From Curtobacterium sp. GC_Cur_3 (GTDB taxonomy: Bacteria; Actinomycetota; Actinomycetes; Actinomycetales; Microbacteriaceae): 64,000 nt of DNA. The stretch lies in contig NZ_JALNUI010000015.1 in the NCBI RefSeq assembly GCF_026544205.1, forward strand, positions 1 to 64,000. The letters run 5' to 3'. Shown here piece after piece: positions 25,127 through 35,657 of the stretch (positions are counted from its first letter, which is position 1; each line of letters starts with the position of its first letter). Made by a program: the position numbers and the translations under genes. The notes beneath the pieces are model-generated. The model did not search any database. It saw only the letters and a list, made by a program, of their open reading frames with translations, and was not told the origin of the DNA.

Positions 25127-26569
25127 ATGTCCGCCGTCCCCACTCGCCCTCGGCTCGCGCCGGGTTCGCTCCGCGAGGCGTGGCTCGCCCTCGCCGGGCT
25201 GTCCGCCGTGTTCCTGTTCGAGATGCTCGACAACTCGCTGCTCAACGTGGCGCTGCCCACCATCGGCCGCGAGCTCCACGCCACCACCACCGGGCTGCAG
25301 TGGGTCACCGGGGCGTACTCCGTCGTGTTCGGCGGGTTGATGCTGCTGTTCGGCGCCGTCGCCGACCGGGTGGGTCGCCGCCGGGTCATGCTCGTCGGGC
25401 TCGTGCTGCTGGCGGTGGCGAGCCTCGCGACCGTGTTCGTCACGACGACCCCGGAGCTCATCGCCCTCCGGGCCGTGATGGGCGTCGCCGCCGCGATGAC
25501 CACCCCGGGGTCGATGGCGCTGGCGTTCCGGCTCTTCGACACCGAGGACCTGCGCGTCCGCGCCCTCACCGTCATCTCGACCGCTGGACTCGTCGGCCTG
25601 GCGATCGGCCCGACCATCGGCGGCCTGGTGCTCGCCGTGGCGCCGTGGCAGGTCCTCCTGCTCGCGAACGCCCCCATCGCCCTGGTGGCGTTCGTCGGGA
25701 TCCGGACCGGCATCGGCGCCGACACCGCAGAGGGACTGCACCGCGCGCCGATCGACGTCGCGGGCGCCGTCCTCGGGACCGCGACGATCGCCGGGGCCCT
25801 CGTGACGCCGACACTCGCGGTCGACCTCGGCTGGTCGTGGCAGACGTGGGCGGTGGCTGCGATGACCGTTGCGGCAGCCGTGGCGTTCGTCCTGTGTGAG
25901 CGGTCGGCCCGGCACCCCCTGCTCGACCTCGCACTCGTCGCTCGGCCACTGGTGACGAGCGGACTGGCCTTCAAAGCCGGTGCGGGACTCGCCGTCGCGG
26001 GGCTGTCCTACCTCGTGACCCTGCAGCTGCAGTTCGGCTGGGGCTGGTCCCCGGCGGCCGCTGCGGTGGGGATGCTGCCGCAGGTCGTGGTGCTCCTGGC
26101 GAGCGGGCGCTTCGTCGGGCCGTTCGTGCAGTGGGTCGGGCTCCGTCGGGCGGCAGCGTCCAGCGCGGCAGCCGTCGTCCTCGGGCTCGGGGTGTTCGCG
26201 GTGGCAGGGCACCTCGGCTACGGGTGGGTGGCCGTCGCGCTCGTGCTCGTCGCCGCCGGGATGCGGGTCGTCGGCGTGGTCGCCGGCAACGACGTCCTCC
26301 GCGGGCTGCCCGCCGACCGGACCTCGATGGGCGCCGCGCTCGTGGACACGGCGAGCGAGCTGGCGACCGGGGTCGGGATCGCCGCCTCGGGGGCGGTGCT
26401 GGCGGCGATGGTCAGCGGGAGCATCGCCACGACGACCGCCTGGACGACCGCGCGACTGGCGCAGTTCGAGTCGGGCGTGCAGGTCGCCGGCGTCGTGCTG
26501 ACGCTCGTGGCGGCTGCGCTCGTGACGGTCGGGATCGTGCGGTCACGTCAGGGCCAGGACGCGAGCTGA
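25127..26569 (+). CDS. MFS transporter, DHA2 (14-helix) drug efflux type
   Basis: 480-residue multidrug-type exporter. N-terminal helix carries EMLDNSLLNVALPTIGRELH (DHA2 motif D1), motif A is GAVADRVGRRRVML and motif C GLAIGPTIGG. About 14 hydrophobic segments. GAAGGAG is 7 bases before ATG. No regulator precedes it; a TetR gene converges from downstream and may or may not be linked. Substrate unknown. Confidence 0.88.
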   Translation: MSAVPTRPRLAPGSLREAWLALAGLSAVFLFEMLDNSLLNVALPTIGRELHATTTGLQWVTGAYSVVFGGLMLLFGAVADRVGRRRVMLVGLVLLAVASLATVFVTTTPELIALRAVMGVAAAMTTPGSMALAFRLFDTEDLRVRALTVISTAGLVGLAIGPTIGGLVLAVAPWQVLLLANAPIALVAFVGIRTGIGADTAEGLHRAPIDVAGAVLGTATIAGALVTPTLAVDLGWSWQTWAVAAMTVAAAVAFVLCERSARHPLLDLALVARPLVTSGLAFKAGAGLAVAGLSYLVTLQLQFGWGWSPAAAAVGMLPQVVVLLASGRFVGPFVQWVGLRRAAASSAAAVVLGLGVFAVAGHLGYGWVAVALVLVAAGMRVVGVVAGNDVLRGLPADRTSMGAALVDTASELATGVGIAASGAVLAAMVSGSIATTTAWTTARLAQFESGVQVAGVVLTLVAAALVTVGIVRSRQGQDAS

Positions 26570-26624
26570 ACGGTCCGGGCGCAGTCAGCGCTGCAGGACG
26601 CGGGCGCGCCGGGTCGGGACGCGG

Positions 26625-27200
26625 TCAGCGCCGCACGAGCGCCGCGACCGCGTCCACCACGACCTGCCGACGCCGCGCCGGCAGCACCGCGGTGACCAGG
26701 GCGTCGAACTCCGGGCTCGTCTCGCTCCAGAACGCCGCCAGGTGCACGACGAGCCCGAGCAGCACGGCCGGACGGAGGGTCCTCGGCAGGACACCCGCGC
26801 GTTGCGCCCGTTCGATCTCGGCGACCGCGTCGGCGTTGCCCGCGACGACGGCCTCCATCGGGGCTGCGTCACCGCGCTCCAGCCGGTACCAGGTCACCAG
26901 GCGCTGGGCCCACGGCCGTTGCACCGCCGCGTCGTGCAGCCGCCCGGCGTACTCGGGCAGGTCCTCGGCGTCGAGGGGCACGAGCGCGAGCGTCTCCGCG
27001 AGCGTCTGGGCGTACAACGCGTCGAACAGGCCCTCCTTGCTGCCGAAGTAGTGGAAGATCTGCGCCTTGTTGCTCGAGGACGACGCGGCGATGCGTTCGA
27101 TCCGCGCGCCGGTGATGCCGACCGCCGCGAACTCCTCGCGTGCTGCGAGCAGGAGCTTCGCACGCATGGTGTCGGTGGGCGGGGGCGTGAAGGTGGCCAT
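26625..27200 (-). CDS. TetR/AcrR family transcriptional regulator
   Basis: 191 residues. HTH region: MRAKLLLAAREEFAAVGITG, ARIERIAASSSSNKAQIFHY, then FGSKEGLFDALYA. ATG 27200 follows TACGGT by 7 bases, indicating a leaderless message; the longer frame runs into repeat DNA. Converges on the MFS gene with 55 bp between stops and lies downstream of the dipeptidase transcript, separated by a terminator repeat. Target unknown. Confidence 0.87.
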   Translation of the reverse strand: MATFTPPPTDTMRAKLLLAAREEFAAVGITGARIERIAASSSSNKAQIFHYFGSKEGLFDALYAQTLAETLALVPLDAEDLPEYAGRLHDAAVQRPWAQRLVTWYRLERGDAAPMEAVVAGNADAVAEIERAQRAGVLPRTLRPAVLLGLVVHLAAFWSETSPEFDALVTAVLPARRRQVVVDAVAALVRR

Positions 27201-27256
27201 GTCGATCACCGTACCGAGCGGCGGGTCGCCACGGCGGACCTGGTCGCGACCACGGT

Positions 27257-27300
27257 CGGACGGGAGGCTCCCCACCGGCTGGCACCGAGCCTCCCGTCCG
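27257..27300. terminator. palindromic repeat family A, copy 5
   Basis: Arms CGGACGGGAGGCTC and GAGCCTCCCGTCCG with a hybrid centre (left CCCACC from one subtype, right GGCACC from the other). Lies 8 bases behind the dipeptidase stop (minus strand). Confidence 0.82.
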
Positions 27301-27308
27301 GCTCCTGG

Positions 27309-28763
27309 TCACCGGGGCAGGTCGGCCAGCTCGCTCCACAGGTGGGCGATGGACGCGGCACCGTCGAGCAGGGTGCGGACGTCGATGCTCTCGTCGCTGG
27401 AGTGCCAGTGGTCCTCCGGCAACCCGGTGCCGATGAACAGGACCGGTGCGTCGAACACCCGGCCGAGCAGTTCTGCCGGGCCGCCGCCGGCGTTGCCCAT
27501 GCGTCCTGCCGTCGGCGCTCCGTGTCCTCGTTCCATCGCGCGCACCAGGGCGTCCAGTGCCGGACCGGTGGGGGTGACGTAGGGGTCCTGGCCGGTCTCC
27601 TCGGGGATGGCCACCTCGTAGTCGTAGCCCTCCGGCATCTGCGCGGCGACGAACTGCCGGAGCTGCTCTGCCACACGCTCGACGCGCTGACCCGGCACTG
27701 TGCGGATGCTGAGCGTGGCGGTCGCCTCGCGCGGGATGACGGCCCGGGGGAACCCGGTCGGATCGCCCGCCAGCAGGGTCAGCACCTCGATCGCCGGTCG
27801 CGCCCAGAGACGTTCCTCGACGGTGCGGTCCGGGTCGCCGACGACGCTGCGGGTCTCCGTGCGCTCGAGCCACACGTCGGTGTCGAACGGCAGGGCCTCG
27901 AGCTCGGCACGGCGCTCGTCGGTGAGTTCCTCGACGTCGTCGTGGAAACCGGGCAGGGTCACGCGTCCGGCGTCGTCGTGCAGGGCCGCGAGGACCCGGA
28001 CGAGCGCATGCGACGGGTTCGGCGCGGCCCCCGAGACGGCTCCGCTGTGGACGTCACGCGCCGGCCCGGTCACCGTGAGGGTCGCGCCGGTCATGCCGCG
28101 CATCGACGTCACGACCGCCGGGTTGCCCTGCTTCCACTGCAGGGTGTCGGAGAACACGATGACGTCGCACGCCAGCCGCTCGCGCTCCTGGTCGAGGAGC
28201 GCGGCGAAGTGCTCCGAGCCGAGCTCCTCCTCGCCCTCGACGATGTACTTGAGGTTGACGGCCGGGACGGCGGCGTCGTCGGCGGCGTCGCTCTCGCCGT
28301 CGTCGGTGACGGAACCGCGGTCGGCGAGGTGTGCACGGAGCCCCCACAGGTGCGCGATGACCTGCCCCTTCGCGTCGGACGCCCCGCGGCCGTACAGGCG
28401 CTCGTCGCGGAGGACCGGTTGGAAGGGGTCCGTCTCGACCCACTCCTCGGGCTTGGCGTGCCGGACGTCGTGGTGGCTGTAGACGAGCACGGTCGGCTTC
28501 TCCGGGTCGACGATCCACTCGCCGTACACCGCAGGTGCCGGGCCGGCCCAGAGGATCTCCGTCCGCATCCCCACCTCCCGCATCGCCGCGGCCAGCCAGC
28601 GGGCGGACCGCTCGACGTCGAGGCTCCGCTCGGGCTGGGACGCCACGGACGGGATCCGCACCCAGTGCTCGAGCTGGCCGAGCATGGCCTCGCGGTGGTC
28701 GTCGAGGAACCGGCCGATGCCGCTCTCCTCAGCCGTGGTGGGCGTGGGCACGGTGGTCGTCAT
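27309..28763 (-). CDS. M20 family metallopeptidase (dipeptidase)
   Basis: 484-residue zinc dipeptidase of the M20/PepV-like group. Metal-site motifs: VLVYSHHDV, LYGRGASDAKGQ and the catalytic VEGEEELGSEHF. A dimerisation domain lies in the middle (about 215-380). A short acidic insertion (DDGESDAADD) precedes the catalytic Glu pair and looks species-specific. Start ATG 28763 lies 35 bp inside the end of the upstream ligase gene, so the pair is one operon. Cytoplasmic; peptide substrate unknown. Confidence 0.9.
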   Translation of the reverse strand: MTTTVPTPTTAEESGIGRFLDDHREAMLGQLEHWVRIPSVASQPERSLDVERSARWLAAAMREVGMRTEILWAGPAPAVYGEWIVDPEKPTVLVYSHHDVRHAKPEEWVETDPFQPVLRDERLYGRGASDAKGQVIAHLWGLRAHLADRGSVTDDGESDAADDAAVPAVNLKYIVEGEEELGSEHFAALLDQERERLACDVIVFSDTLQWKQGNPAVVTSMRGMTGATLTVTGPARDVHSGAVSGAAPNPSHALVRVLAALHDDAGRVTLPGFHDDVEELTDERRAELEALPFDTDVWLERTETRSVVGDPDRTVEERLWARPAIEVLTLLAGDPTGFPRAVIPREATATLSIRTVPGQRVERVAEQLRQFVAAQMPEGYDYEVAIPEETGQDPYVTPTGPALDALVRAMERGHGAPTAGRMGNAGGGPAELLGRVFDAPVLFIGTGLPEDHWHSSDESIDVRTLLDGAASIAHLWSELADLPR

Positions 28764-29910
28764 GGTGCTGCTGCTCCTTCCGGATGGTGGGTCGGGGTCG
28801 TTCGCGCCCGGTCCGGGCGCGGGTGCTGGCTGCCGCGACGGCGAGGGCGACGCTGCCGAGGTCGCCGGTCGTGGCGTGGAACGCGCGCTGTCGAGCGGCT
28901 CCCGTCCCGGTGGCGAACAGGTCGGCGATGCCGCGCTCGACGAGCTGGTCGTCACCGTTCGCGGTCAGGGCGGGTCGGACGTGTTCGAGCAGCATGAGGA
29001 CGACCTCGCGTGCCGGCGCCGAGCGGCTGGTCAGCGGGTCGACGAGCTCGTCGTCGAGTCCCCCGAGCGCCGCCCGCCAGTTCGCGAGGCGGATCGTGCA
29101 GGCGGCGACGTCAACCGGTGCGAGCCCCGCCCGCCATTCGGCAGCAGCTGTGTCGACCAGGGCGCGGACGAGGCCGGCGATCGTCACGGTGACGCCCGGG
29201 TCCATCGGCACGTCGGCGACCCGGACCTCGACGGTGGGGTGGTTCCGCGACAGCCGCGCGTCGAAGTACAGCATCGCCGGGTCGATCAGCGCGCCGGTGC
29301 CGACCAACGCGTCGCACACCGCACGGTAGCGCTGCGGCGACCCGTACCGCTCCATCGGTCCGGCGGACGGCCACTGACTCCAGGAGATCGACCGGTAGCT
29401 CGCGTGCCCAGTGTCCTCGCCGTCGAGGAACGGCGAGTTCGCACTGAGGGCGATCAACGCCGGGGTCCAGACGCGGATCCGGTCGAGCACCGCCACGCCC
29501 TCGGCCTCCGACACGATCGAGACGTGCACGTGGAGTCCGCAGGTCAGACACCGCTTCGGCATGACCCCGTACCGCTCGCTGATCGTGCGGTAGCGCCCCG
29601 TCATCCGCGGGTGCGGCGTCGCGGGGACCGGCGAGGTCGCGAGCGGTGCCGCGTGGGCGCCCACCGTCGCGGCGAGCTCCTCGACCCAGGCGCGGTTGTC
29701 GAGCACCTGCCCGCCGAGCCCGGCCAGCGACGCGTGCGGACGGGTCAGCACCTCGATCATCTCGTGGTGGATCTCCTCCACCAGGCCGGCACCGTCGCCC
29801 GGAGCCGCTGACCGCGAGGCGGCGGCCAGCACTGCGTCCGCCGCGGGCACGGGGGCCCCGGTACGGCGGTCGACGAGGAGGAGTTCCTCCTCCACACCCA
29901 TGGTTCTCAT
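28729..29910 (-). CDS. YbdK-type carboxylate-amine ligase (GCS2 family)
   Basis: 393 residues of the glutamate-cysteine ligase 2 family: [20 protein letters not shown] at the N-terminus, [22 protein letters not shown] and [20 protein letters not shown], the ATP/Mg-binding elements. Members show weak gamma-glutamylcysteine synthetase activity in vitro, but the physiological role is unclear. Both ATG 29910 and ATG 29901 are possible starts. It is followed by a peptidase overlapping by 35 bp, pointing to small-peptide or gamma-glutamyl metabolism. Confidence 0.87.
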   Translation of the reverse strand: MRTMGVEEELLLVDRRTGAPVPAADAVLAAASRSAAPGDGAGLVEEIHHEMIEVLTRPHASLAGLGGQVLDNRAWVEELAATVGAHAAPLATSPVPATPHPRMTGRYRTISERYGVMPKRCLTCGLHVHVSIVSEAEGVAVLDRIRVWTPALIALSANSPFLDGEDTGHASYRSISWSQWPSAGPMERYGSPQRYRAVCDALVGTGALIDPAMLYFDARLSRNHPTVEVRVADVPMDPGVTVTIAGLVRALVDTAAAEWRAGLAPVDVAACTIRLANWRAALGGLDDELVDPLTSRSAPAREVVLMLLEHVRPALTANGDDQLVERGIADLFATGTGAARQRAFHATTGDLGSVALAVAAASTRARTGRERPRPTIRKEQQHHDDHRAHAHHG

Positions 29911-30002
29911 GCCGTCCAGTCATGCTCGCGAGGGGTGCGGACGCTCCCAGATCGTCGCGGAACGCGGTGCGCCGATCCGGACCGCGCAGCTGCATCCGGC
30001 AC

Positions 30003-30046
30003 GCGCAGATCCGCGCCCCGGATTCGACCGAGGCGCGGATCTGTGC
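30003..30046. terminator. hairpin behind ctaD
   Basis: Stem GCGCAGATCCGCGCC / GGCGCGGATCTGTGC with one mismatch, 12 bases downstream of the ctaD stop. It shares the CAGATCCG word with repeat family B but is otherwise distinct. Confidence 0.65.
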
Positions 30047-30057
30047 TGGTCGTCGGG

Positions 30058-31825
30058 TCAGAAGTCCTGCCCGGTGCCGTGCGGTTTCCGGGTGCCCCCG
30101 GTGCCCATGTCGTGGGTGGCGGCGTCCGGTGCGTCCATGGCCGGCCCGCGACCGACGGGGATGCCGGCTTCCGGGTGGTTGAGGTCGAACGCGGGTGACT
30201 CCGACCGGATCCGCGGGATCGACACGAAGTTGTGCCGGGGCGGCGGGCAGGACGTCGCCCACTCCAGCGACCGGCCGTACCCCCACGGGTCGTTGACGCG
30301 GACGGGGTGCGCCCGTCGGGCGGTCTGCACGACGTTGAGGAAGAACGGGATCATCGACGCGCCGGTGAGCATCGCGCCGGCGGTCGAGACCTGGTGGAGC
30401 CACGTGAAGTCGTCCTCCGGCAGGTAGCTCGCGTACCGGCGGGGCATGCCGATCACCCCGAGCCAGTGCTGGATGAGGAACGTCATGTGGAAGCCGATGA
30501 ACAGCATCCAGAAGTGCACCTTGCCGAGCGTCTCGTTGAGCATCTTGCCGGTGAACTTCGGCCACCAGAAGTAGAAAGCCGGAGAACATCGCGAACACCA
30601 CCGTGCCGAACACCACGTAGTGGAAGTGCGCCACGACGAAGTACGAGTCGTGCACGTGGAAGTCCAGCGGCGGGCTCGCCAGGATCACCCCCGTCAGGCC
30701 GCCGAACGTGAAGGTGATGAGGAACCCGATCGCCCACAGGATCGGCGTCTCGAAGGTCACCGAGCCCTGCCACATCGTCCCGACCCAGTTGAAGATCTTC
30801 ACGCCCGTCGGCACCGCGATGAGCATCGTCAGCAGGGCGAACCACGGCAGCAGCACGCTCCCCGTCGCGAACATGTGGTGCGCCCAGACCGTCACCGACA
30901 GGCCGGCGATCGAGATCGTCGCGTACACCAGGGTCTTGTAGCCGAAGATCGGCTTCCGGCTGAACACCGGGAACACCTCGCTGACGATGCCGAAGAACGG
31001 CAGGGCGATGACGTAGACCTCGGGGTGCCCGAAGAACCAGAACAGGTGCTGCCAGAGCAGGGCGCCGCCGTTCGCGGGGTTGAACACCTGCGCCTGGAAC
31101 GCGCGGTCGAGCAACAGCCCGAACAGCGCCGCCGCGAGCACGGGGAACGCCATCAACACCAGGATCGACGTGATGAGCGTGTTCCACGTGAAGATCGGCA
31201 TCCGGAACATCGTCATGCCGGGAGCCCGCATCGTGATGACCGTGGTGATGAAGTTCACCGAGCCGAGGATCGTGCTGAAGCCGGTGAGCGCGAAGCCCGC
31301 GACCCAGAACGTGCCGCCGAGCCCAGGTGTGAAGGTCAGGTCCGACAGGGGTGCGTAGGCCGTCCAGCCGTAGGACGCGGCACCCTGCGGCGTGAGGAAC
31401 CCGCCCATCACGATGAGGCTGCCGAAGACGTACAGCCAGTAGGAGAACGCGTTCAGTCGTGGGAACGCCACGTCCGGTGCGCCGATCTGCAGCGGCATGA
31501 TCGCGTTCGCGAACCCGGCGAACAGCGGCGTCGCGAAGAGCAGCAGCATCACCGACCCGTGCATGGTCAGCAGCTGGTTGTACTGCTCACGGGTGTGCAT
31601 GAGGTCCAGGCCCGGGGTGAAGAGCTCGGCCCGCATCACGAGCGCCATCACCCCGGCCAGACAGAAGTACCCGAACGAGGTCACCAGGTACAGGTTCCCG
31701 ATCGTCTTGTGGTCCGTGCTGATGTGCCAGTTCAGCATCCGCGCCCCGGTCCGCAGCGGCTTCCGCCCGCCGAGGTCGTCCGGTTCCTCACCCAGTGTGG
31801 GCGGCGTCTCGAGGTGTGTCGTCAT
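30058..31825 (-). pseudogene. ctaD: cytochrome c oxidase subunit I, interrupted by a one-base frameshift
   Basis: Heme-copper oxidase subunit I. All key ligands lie before the break: HGSVMLLLF, the His-Tyr pair in FFGHPEVY, the CuB pair in WAHHMF, and [16 protein letters not shown]. The reading frame breaks near codon 417 at 30575-30577, where AAA stands for the expected AA (minus strand GGCTTTCTAC instead of GGCTTCTAC). Removing one base restores [20 protein letters not shown] and a normal 588-residue protein with both last helices and a polar tail. This is either a sequencing error or a real frameshift mutation; unrepaired, the product would run on out of frame. No other oxidase subunit gene is adjacent, so this may be a second copy. 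Confidence 0.9.
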
Positions 31826-31974
31826 GGTCGTTCCTCGCCTGCATCGGAGCCGGCACCACCCGGCTGAGGAGCCACAGGTTCGTCACGGCACACTGAGATG
31901 CTGCTCAGACGAGGGCTTCCCGGCGGCATCCATGTCCAGGATGAGCAGGGCGGACGTGAGCCGCGCGACGCACC

Positions 31975-31990
31975 GGCACCGAGCCTCCCG
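31975..31990. repeat. half copy of repeat family A
   Basis: GGCACCGAGCCTCCCG, the right arm only, in the 221-bp gap between divergent ctaD and the FMN-binding protein gene. No left arm is visible, so it cannot form the hairpin. Confidence 0.6.
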
Positions 31991-32046
31991 ATCGCCCGCG
32001 CGTAGCGTCGCGAGCACCATCCGGTCTCTCGACGAGGAGCACACCC

Positions 32047-32544
32047 ATGTCCGACACCACCCCCAGCGACCAGCACCACATCGCCGACCTGATGAACGAC
32101 GCGAAGGTCGCGATGCTCACCACGATGACCACGGACGGCAAGCACGTGAGCCGGCCCATGGCCCTGCAGGAGGCCGAGTTCGACGGCGACCTGTGGTTCT
32201 TCGCCTACGACGACTCCGCCAAGGCCGAGCAGATCGGCATCCACCCTGGGGTGAACGTGTCGTTCTCGGACACGAAGGGCCACTCGTGGACGTCCCTGGC
32301 CGGCCGCGCGACCGTCGTGCACGACCGCCAGAAGGCCGAGGAGCTGTGGGTCAAGCCGCTGCAGGCCTGGTTCCCGGACGGGCTCGACACGGCGGGCCTG
32401 GCACTGATCAAGGTCGAGGCCGACTCCGCCGAGTACTGGGAGGGGCCGAGCAGCACCGTCGCGTACATCGCGAAGACCGCTCGGGCTGCGGTCACGCGGA
32501 ACCCCGACAAGGACCCGATCGAGAACGGCACCGTCGAGCTCTGA
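32047..32544 (+). CDS. pyridoxamine 5'-phosphate oxidase-like FMN-binding protein (general stress protein 26 type)
   Basis: 165-residue split-barrel protein. Typical: DAKVAMLTTMTTDGKHVSRP, GDLWFFAYDDSAKAEQIGIH and WTSLAGRATVVHDRQKAEEL. Homologues bind FMN or F420 and are often stress-induced; the reaction is not known. GAGGAG lies 8 bases before ATG. A single gene, closed by a terminator repeat shared with the converging dehydrogenase. Confidence 0.86.
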   Translation: MSDTTPSDQHHIADLMNDAKVAMLTTMTTDGKHVSRPMALQEAEFDGDLWFFAYDDSAKAEQIGIHPGVNVSFSDTKGHSWTSLAGRATVVHDRQKAEELWVKPLQAWFPDGLDTAGLALIKVEADSAEYWEGPSSTVAYIAKTARAAVTRNPDKDPIENGTVEL

Positions 32545-32580
32545 CCGACCGGGGCCGGACGACCGGCCCGACCAGGGCTG

Positions 32581-32621
32581 GACGGGAGGCTCGGTGCCAG
32601 CTGGCACTGAGCCTCCCGGTC
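32581..32621. terminator. palindromic repeat family A, copy 6
   Basis: Left arm GACGGGAGGCTCGGTGCCAG; right arm has one substitution (CACTGAG) and one extra base (CCCGGTC). Lies between converging stops, 36 bases from one and 3 from the other. Confidence 0.83.
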
Positions 32622-32624
32622 GTC

Positions 32625-33764
<1,140 letters not shown>

Positions 33765-33897
33765 GCTTGCTCCGTTCGTTCGGGTGTCCTCGGCGGGCTG
33801 TGCGCCCACCGCCGCCGGACGCTACGCGGCGGCGCGCGAGTCCCCTCGGAAGGTCGCGTGACCCGGACAGCGGGGACGGGCACCGGGGCGGCCCACG

Positions 33898-34923
33898 TCA
33901 GGGCAGCAGGACCACCTTGCCGTCGAGCGTCCGCGACTCCGCCAGCTCCATCGCCTGCACGATCTCGGTCAGCGGGAACCGTGCGGCGATCCTCGGCGTG
34001 ACGACCCCGTCGCGCACGAGCTCCAGCACCCGCCCGAGGTCCTCCTCGAGGTGCGCGCGGAACCGCTTCGGCGTGCGGCTGTGTCCACTCCACAGGTCGT
34101 AGAACACCGCGCGCTGACCGGGCAGCGCGTTCCAGAACGCGATGCGGCCCACGTGGGACAGGAACGGCGGCCACAGGCTGCCCGTCCCGCTGACCGCATC
34201 GATGATGGCGTACGAGACCAGCACTCCCCCGTGTGCGAGCAGGGACCGAGCCGTCTGCGTCGTGGCACCGCCGATGTTGTCGAAGACGGCGTCGACCCCG
34301 GCCGGAGCGAGCGCGCGCACCCGGGCCCCGAGCTCGGGGTCGGCGTAGTCCACGGGGTCGACGCCGTCCCGCCGCAGGGCCTCGTGGTGCCGCGGGGACG
34401 CCGCGGCGATCACCCGGACGCCGTGGTGCCGGGCGAGCTGGATGAGCACACCGCCGACGCCGCCGTTCGCCCCGAACACCAGGATCGTCTGCCCCGGACG
34501 CACCCGCGCAGCACGGTGGAGCATCTGCCACGCGGTGACGCCGTTCACGGTGACGGCCTCGGCGTCCTCGGACGAGACGCCGTCCGGCACGAGGACCGAG
34601 TCCCGCTCGGCGACGACCGCGCGTCCGGTCCAGGCGCCCGTCTTCGTGAGGCTCGCCACGCGCCGGCCGGTCATCGCGGGGTCGACGCCCGGCCCGACCG
34701 CGGTCACCGTGCCGACGAGGTCGTACCCGGGCGTGAAGGGGAACGCTGGCTGCATGAAGTAGCGGCCGCGTCGCATCGCGTGTTCGGCGTACGAGATGCC
34801 GGTCGCCTCGACGGTGACGAGCATCTCCCCCGCTCCGGGCGCAGCGACGGGGGTCTCCTCGACCAGCAGCCCGGTCGGCTCGACGATGCCCGGCAGGACG
34901 ACGTGGGTGGTGGTGTCGTTCAT
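33898..34923 (-). CDS. medium-chain zinc-free oxidoreductase (quinone reductase-like)
   Basis: 341-residue MDR enzyme: VEATGISYAEHAMRRGRYFM, FPFTPGYDLVGTVTAVGPGV, nucleotide site GQTILVFGANGGVGGVLIQL and the final LAESRTLDGKVVLLP. No structural-zinc cysteines. It follows a TetR gene on the same strand; similar imperfect palindromes lie before both genes (34944-34961 and 35567-35584), so the pair is probably one inducible detoxification module. The start ATG 34923 is preferred because codons upstream of it are not family-like. Confidence 0.87.
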   Translation of the reverse strand: MNDTTTHVVLPGIVEPTGLLVEETPVAAPGAGEMLVTVEATGISYAEHAMRRGRYFMQPAFPFTPGYDLVGTVTAVGPGVDPAMTGRRVASLTKTGAWTGRAVVAERDSVLVPDGVSSEDAEAVTVNGVTAWQMLHRAARVRPGQTILVFGANGGVGGVLIQLARHHGVRVIAAASPRHHEALRRDGVDPVDYADPELGARVRALAPAGVDAVFDNIGGATTQTARSLLAHGGVLVSYAIIDAVSGTGSLWPPFLSHVGRIAFWNALPGQRAVFYDLWSGHSRTPKRFRAHLEEDLGRVLELVRDGVVTPRIAARFPLTEIVQAMELAESRTLDGKVVLLP

Positions 34924-34943
34924 GGTGGTCTCGATTCGTTTGG

Positions 34944-34961
34944 TTACTGATTGGACAGTCA
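34944..34961. promoter_or_regulatory. candidate TetR operator
   Basis: TTACTGATTGGACAGTCA, an imperfect palindrome (arms TTACTG / CAGTCA). 12 of 18 positions match TGACTGATCAAACACTTA at 35567-35584, just before the TetR start. Confidence 0.45.
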
Positions 34962-35001
34962 CAACTGCGGACATGAAGGGAAAGGCGAAGAGAGGGGCGC
35001 G

Positions 35002-35565
35002 TCAGCGGTGCCGGATGCCGGCCGTGATCGACTGCGCCCACGAGGCGCCGACGGCCGACAGGTCCGTCTGCACGATGAGGTGGCACAGCTGCCCGTACGC
35101 GACGAAGCGCTGGACGTCGGCGGGCGCCGCACCCGAGGCCCGCTCCACGGCACGGACGACCTCGCCGAGTCCGCTGCGCACGGCGTCGCGGATCTCGGGC
35201 ACGCTGCTCGCGCTCTGCGCGTGCGCCTGCATCATGATGAGGTCGCGGTCCTCGACGAGCGCGATGTACGCGTTGGTCATCGATGCCAGTCGAGCCGTCG
35301 GGTCGGACTCCTCGCTGGACTCACCGGCTTCGGCGAGCGCCTCGGCGACGCGTTCGTAGGTGTCCTCGACGGCGGCGACGAACACCCCGAGCTTGCCGGG
35401 GAAGAGTCGGAAGACGTAGGCCGGCGAGACGCCTGCCTCCGCTGCGACGTCCGCGACCGGGGTGGCGTGGTAGCCCTTCTCCGAGAAGACCCGGACGGCA
35501 GCCGCGGTGATCCGGGCGCGCTGGGCCTCGGCGGTGGAGCGGGGGCTGGTTCCGGTGGCGGGCAT
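35002..35565 (-). CDS. TetR/AcrR family transcriptional regulator
   Basis: 187 residues; HTH AQRARITAAAVRVFSEKGYH, then ATPVADVAAEAGVSPAYVFR, LFPGKLGVFVAAVEDTY. ATG 35565 starts the real protein; upstream in-frame sequence is repeat DNA. Probably controls itself and the oxidoreductase 78 bp downstream on the same strand through the related palindromes. Confidence 0.89.
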   Translation of the reverse strand: MPATGTSPRSTAEAQRARITAAAVRVFSEKGYHATPVADVAAEAGVSPAYVFRLFPGKLGVFVAAVEDTYERVAEALAEAGESSEESDPTARLASMTNAYIALVEDRDLIMMQAHAQSASSVPEIRDAVRSGLGEVVRAVERASGAAPADVQRFVAYGQLCHLIVQTDLSAVGASWAQSITAGIRHR

Positions 35566-35605
35566 GTGACTGATCAAACACTTACAAGCGGCTCCTGTCA
35601 AGAGC

Positions 35606-35649
35606 CGGACGGGAGGCGCTGTGCCCGCTGGCACCGAGCCTCCCGTCCG
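35606..35649. terminator. palindromic repeat family A, copy 7
   Basis: Arms CGGACGGGAGGC and GCCTCCCGTCCG with a partly mismatched centre (GCTGTGCCCGCTGGCACCGA). 8 bases behind the MOSC stop (minus strand). Confidence 0.8.
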
Positions 35650-35657
35650 TCAGGGGG

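Noticed and set aside
29111-30057. Continuation of the ctaD frame to 904 codons
   Set aside because: After the frameshift the sequence is the wrong frame of ctaD and then of the ligase gene; the true end is at 30058 in the shifted frame.
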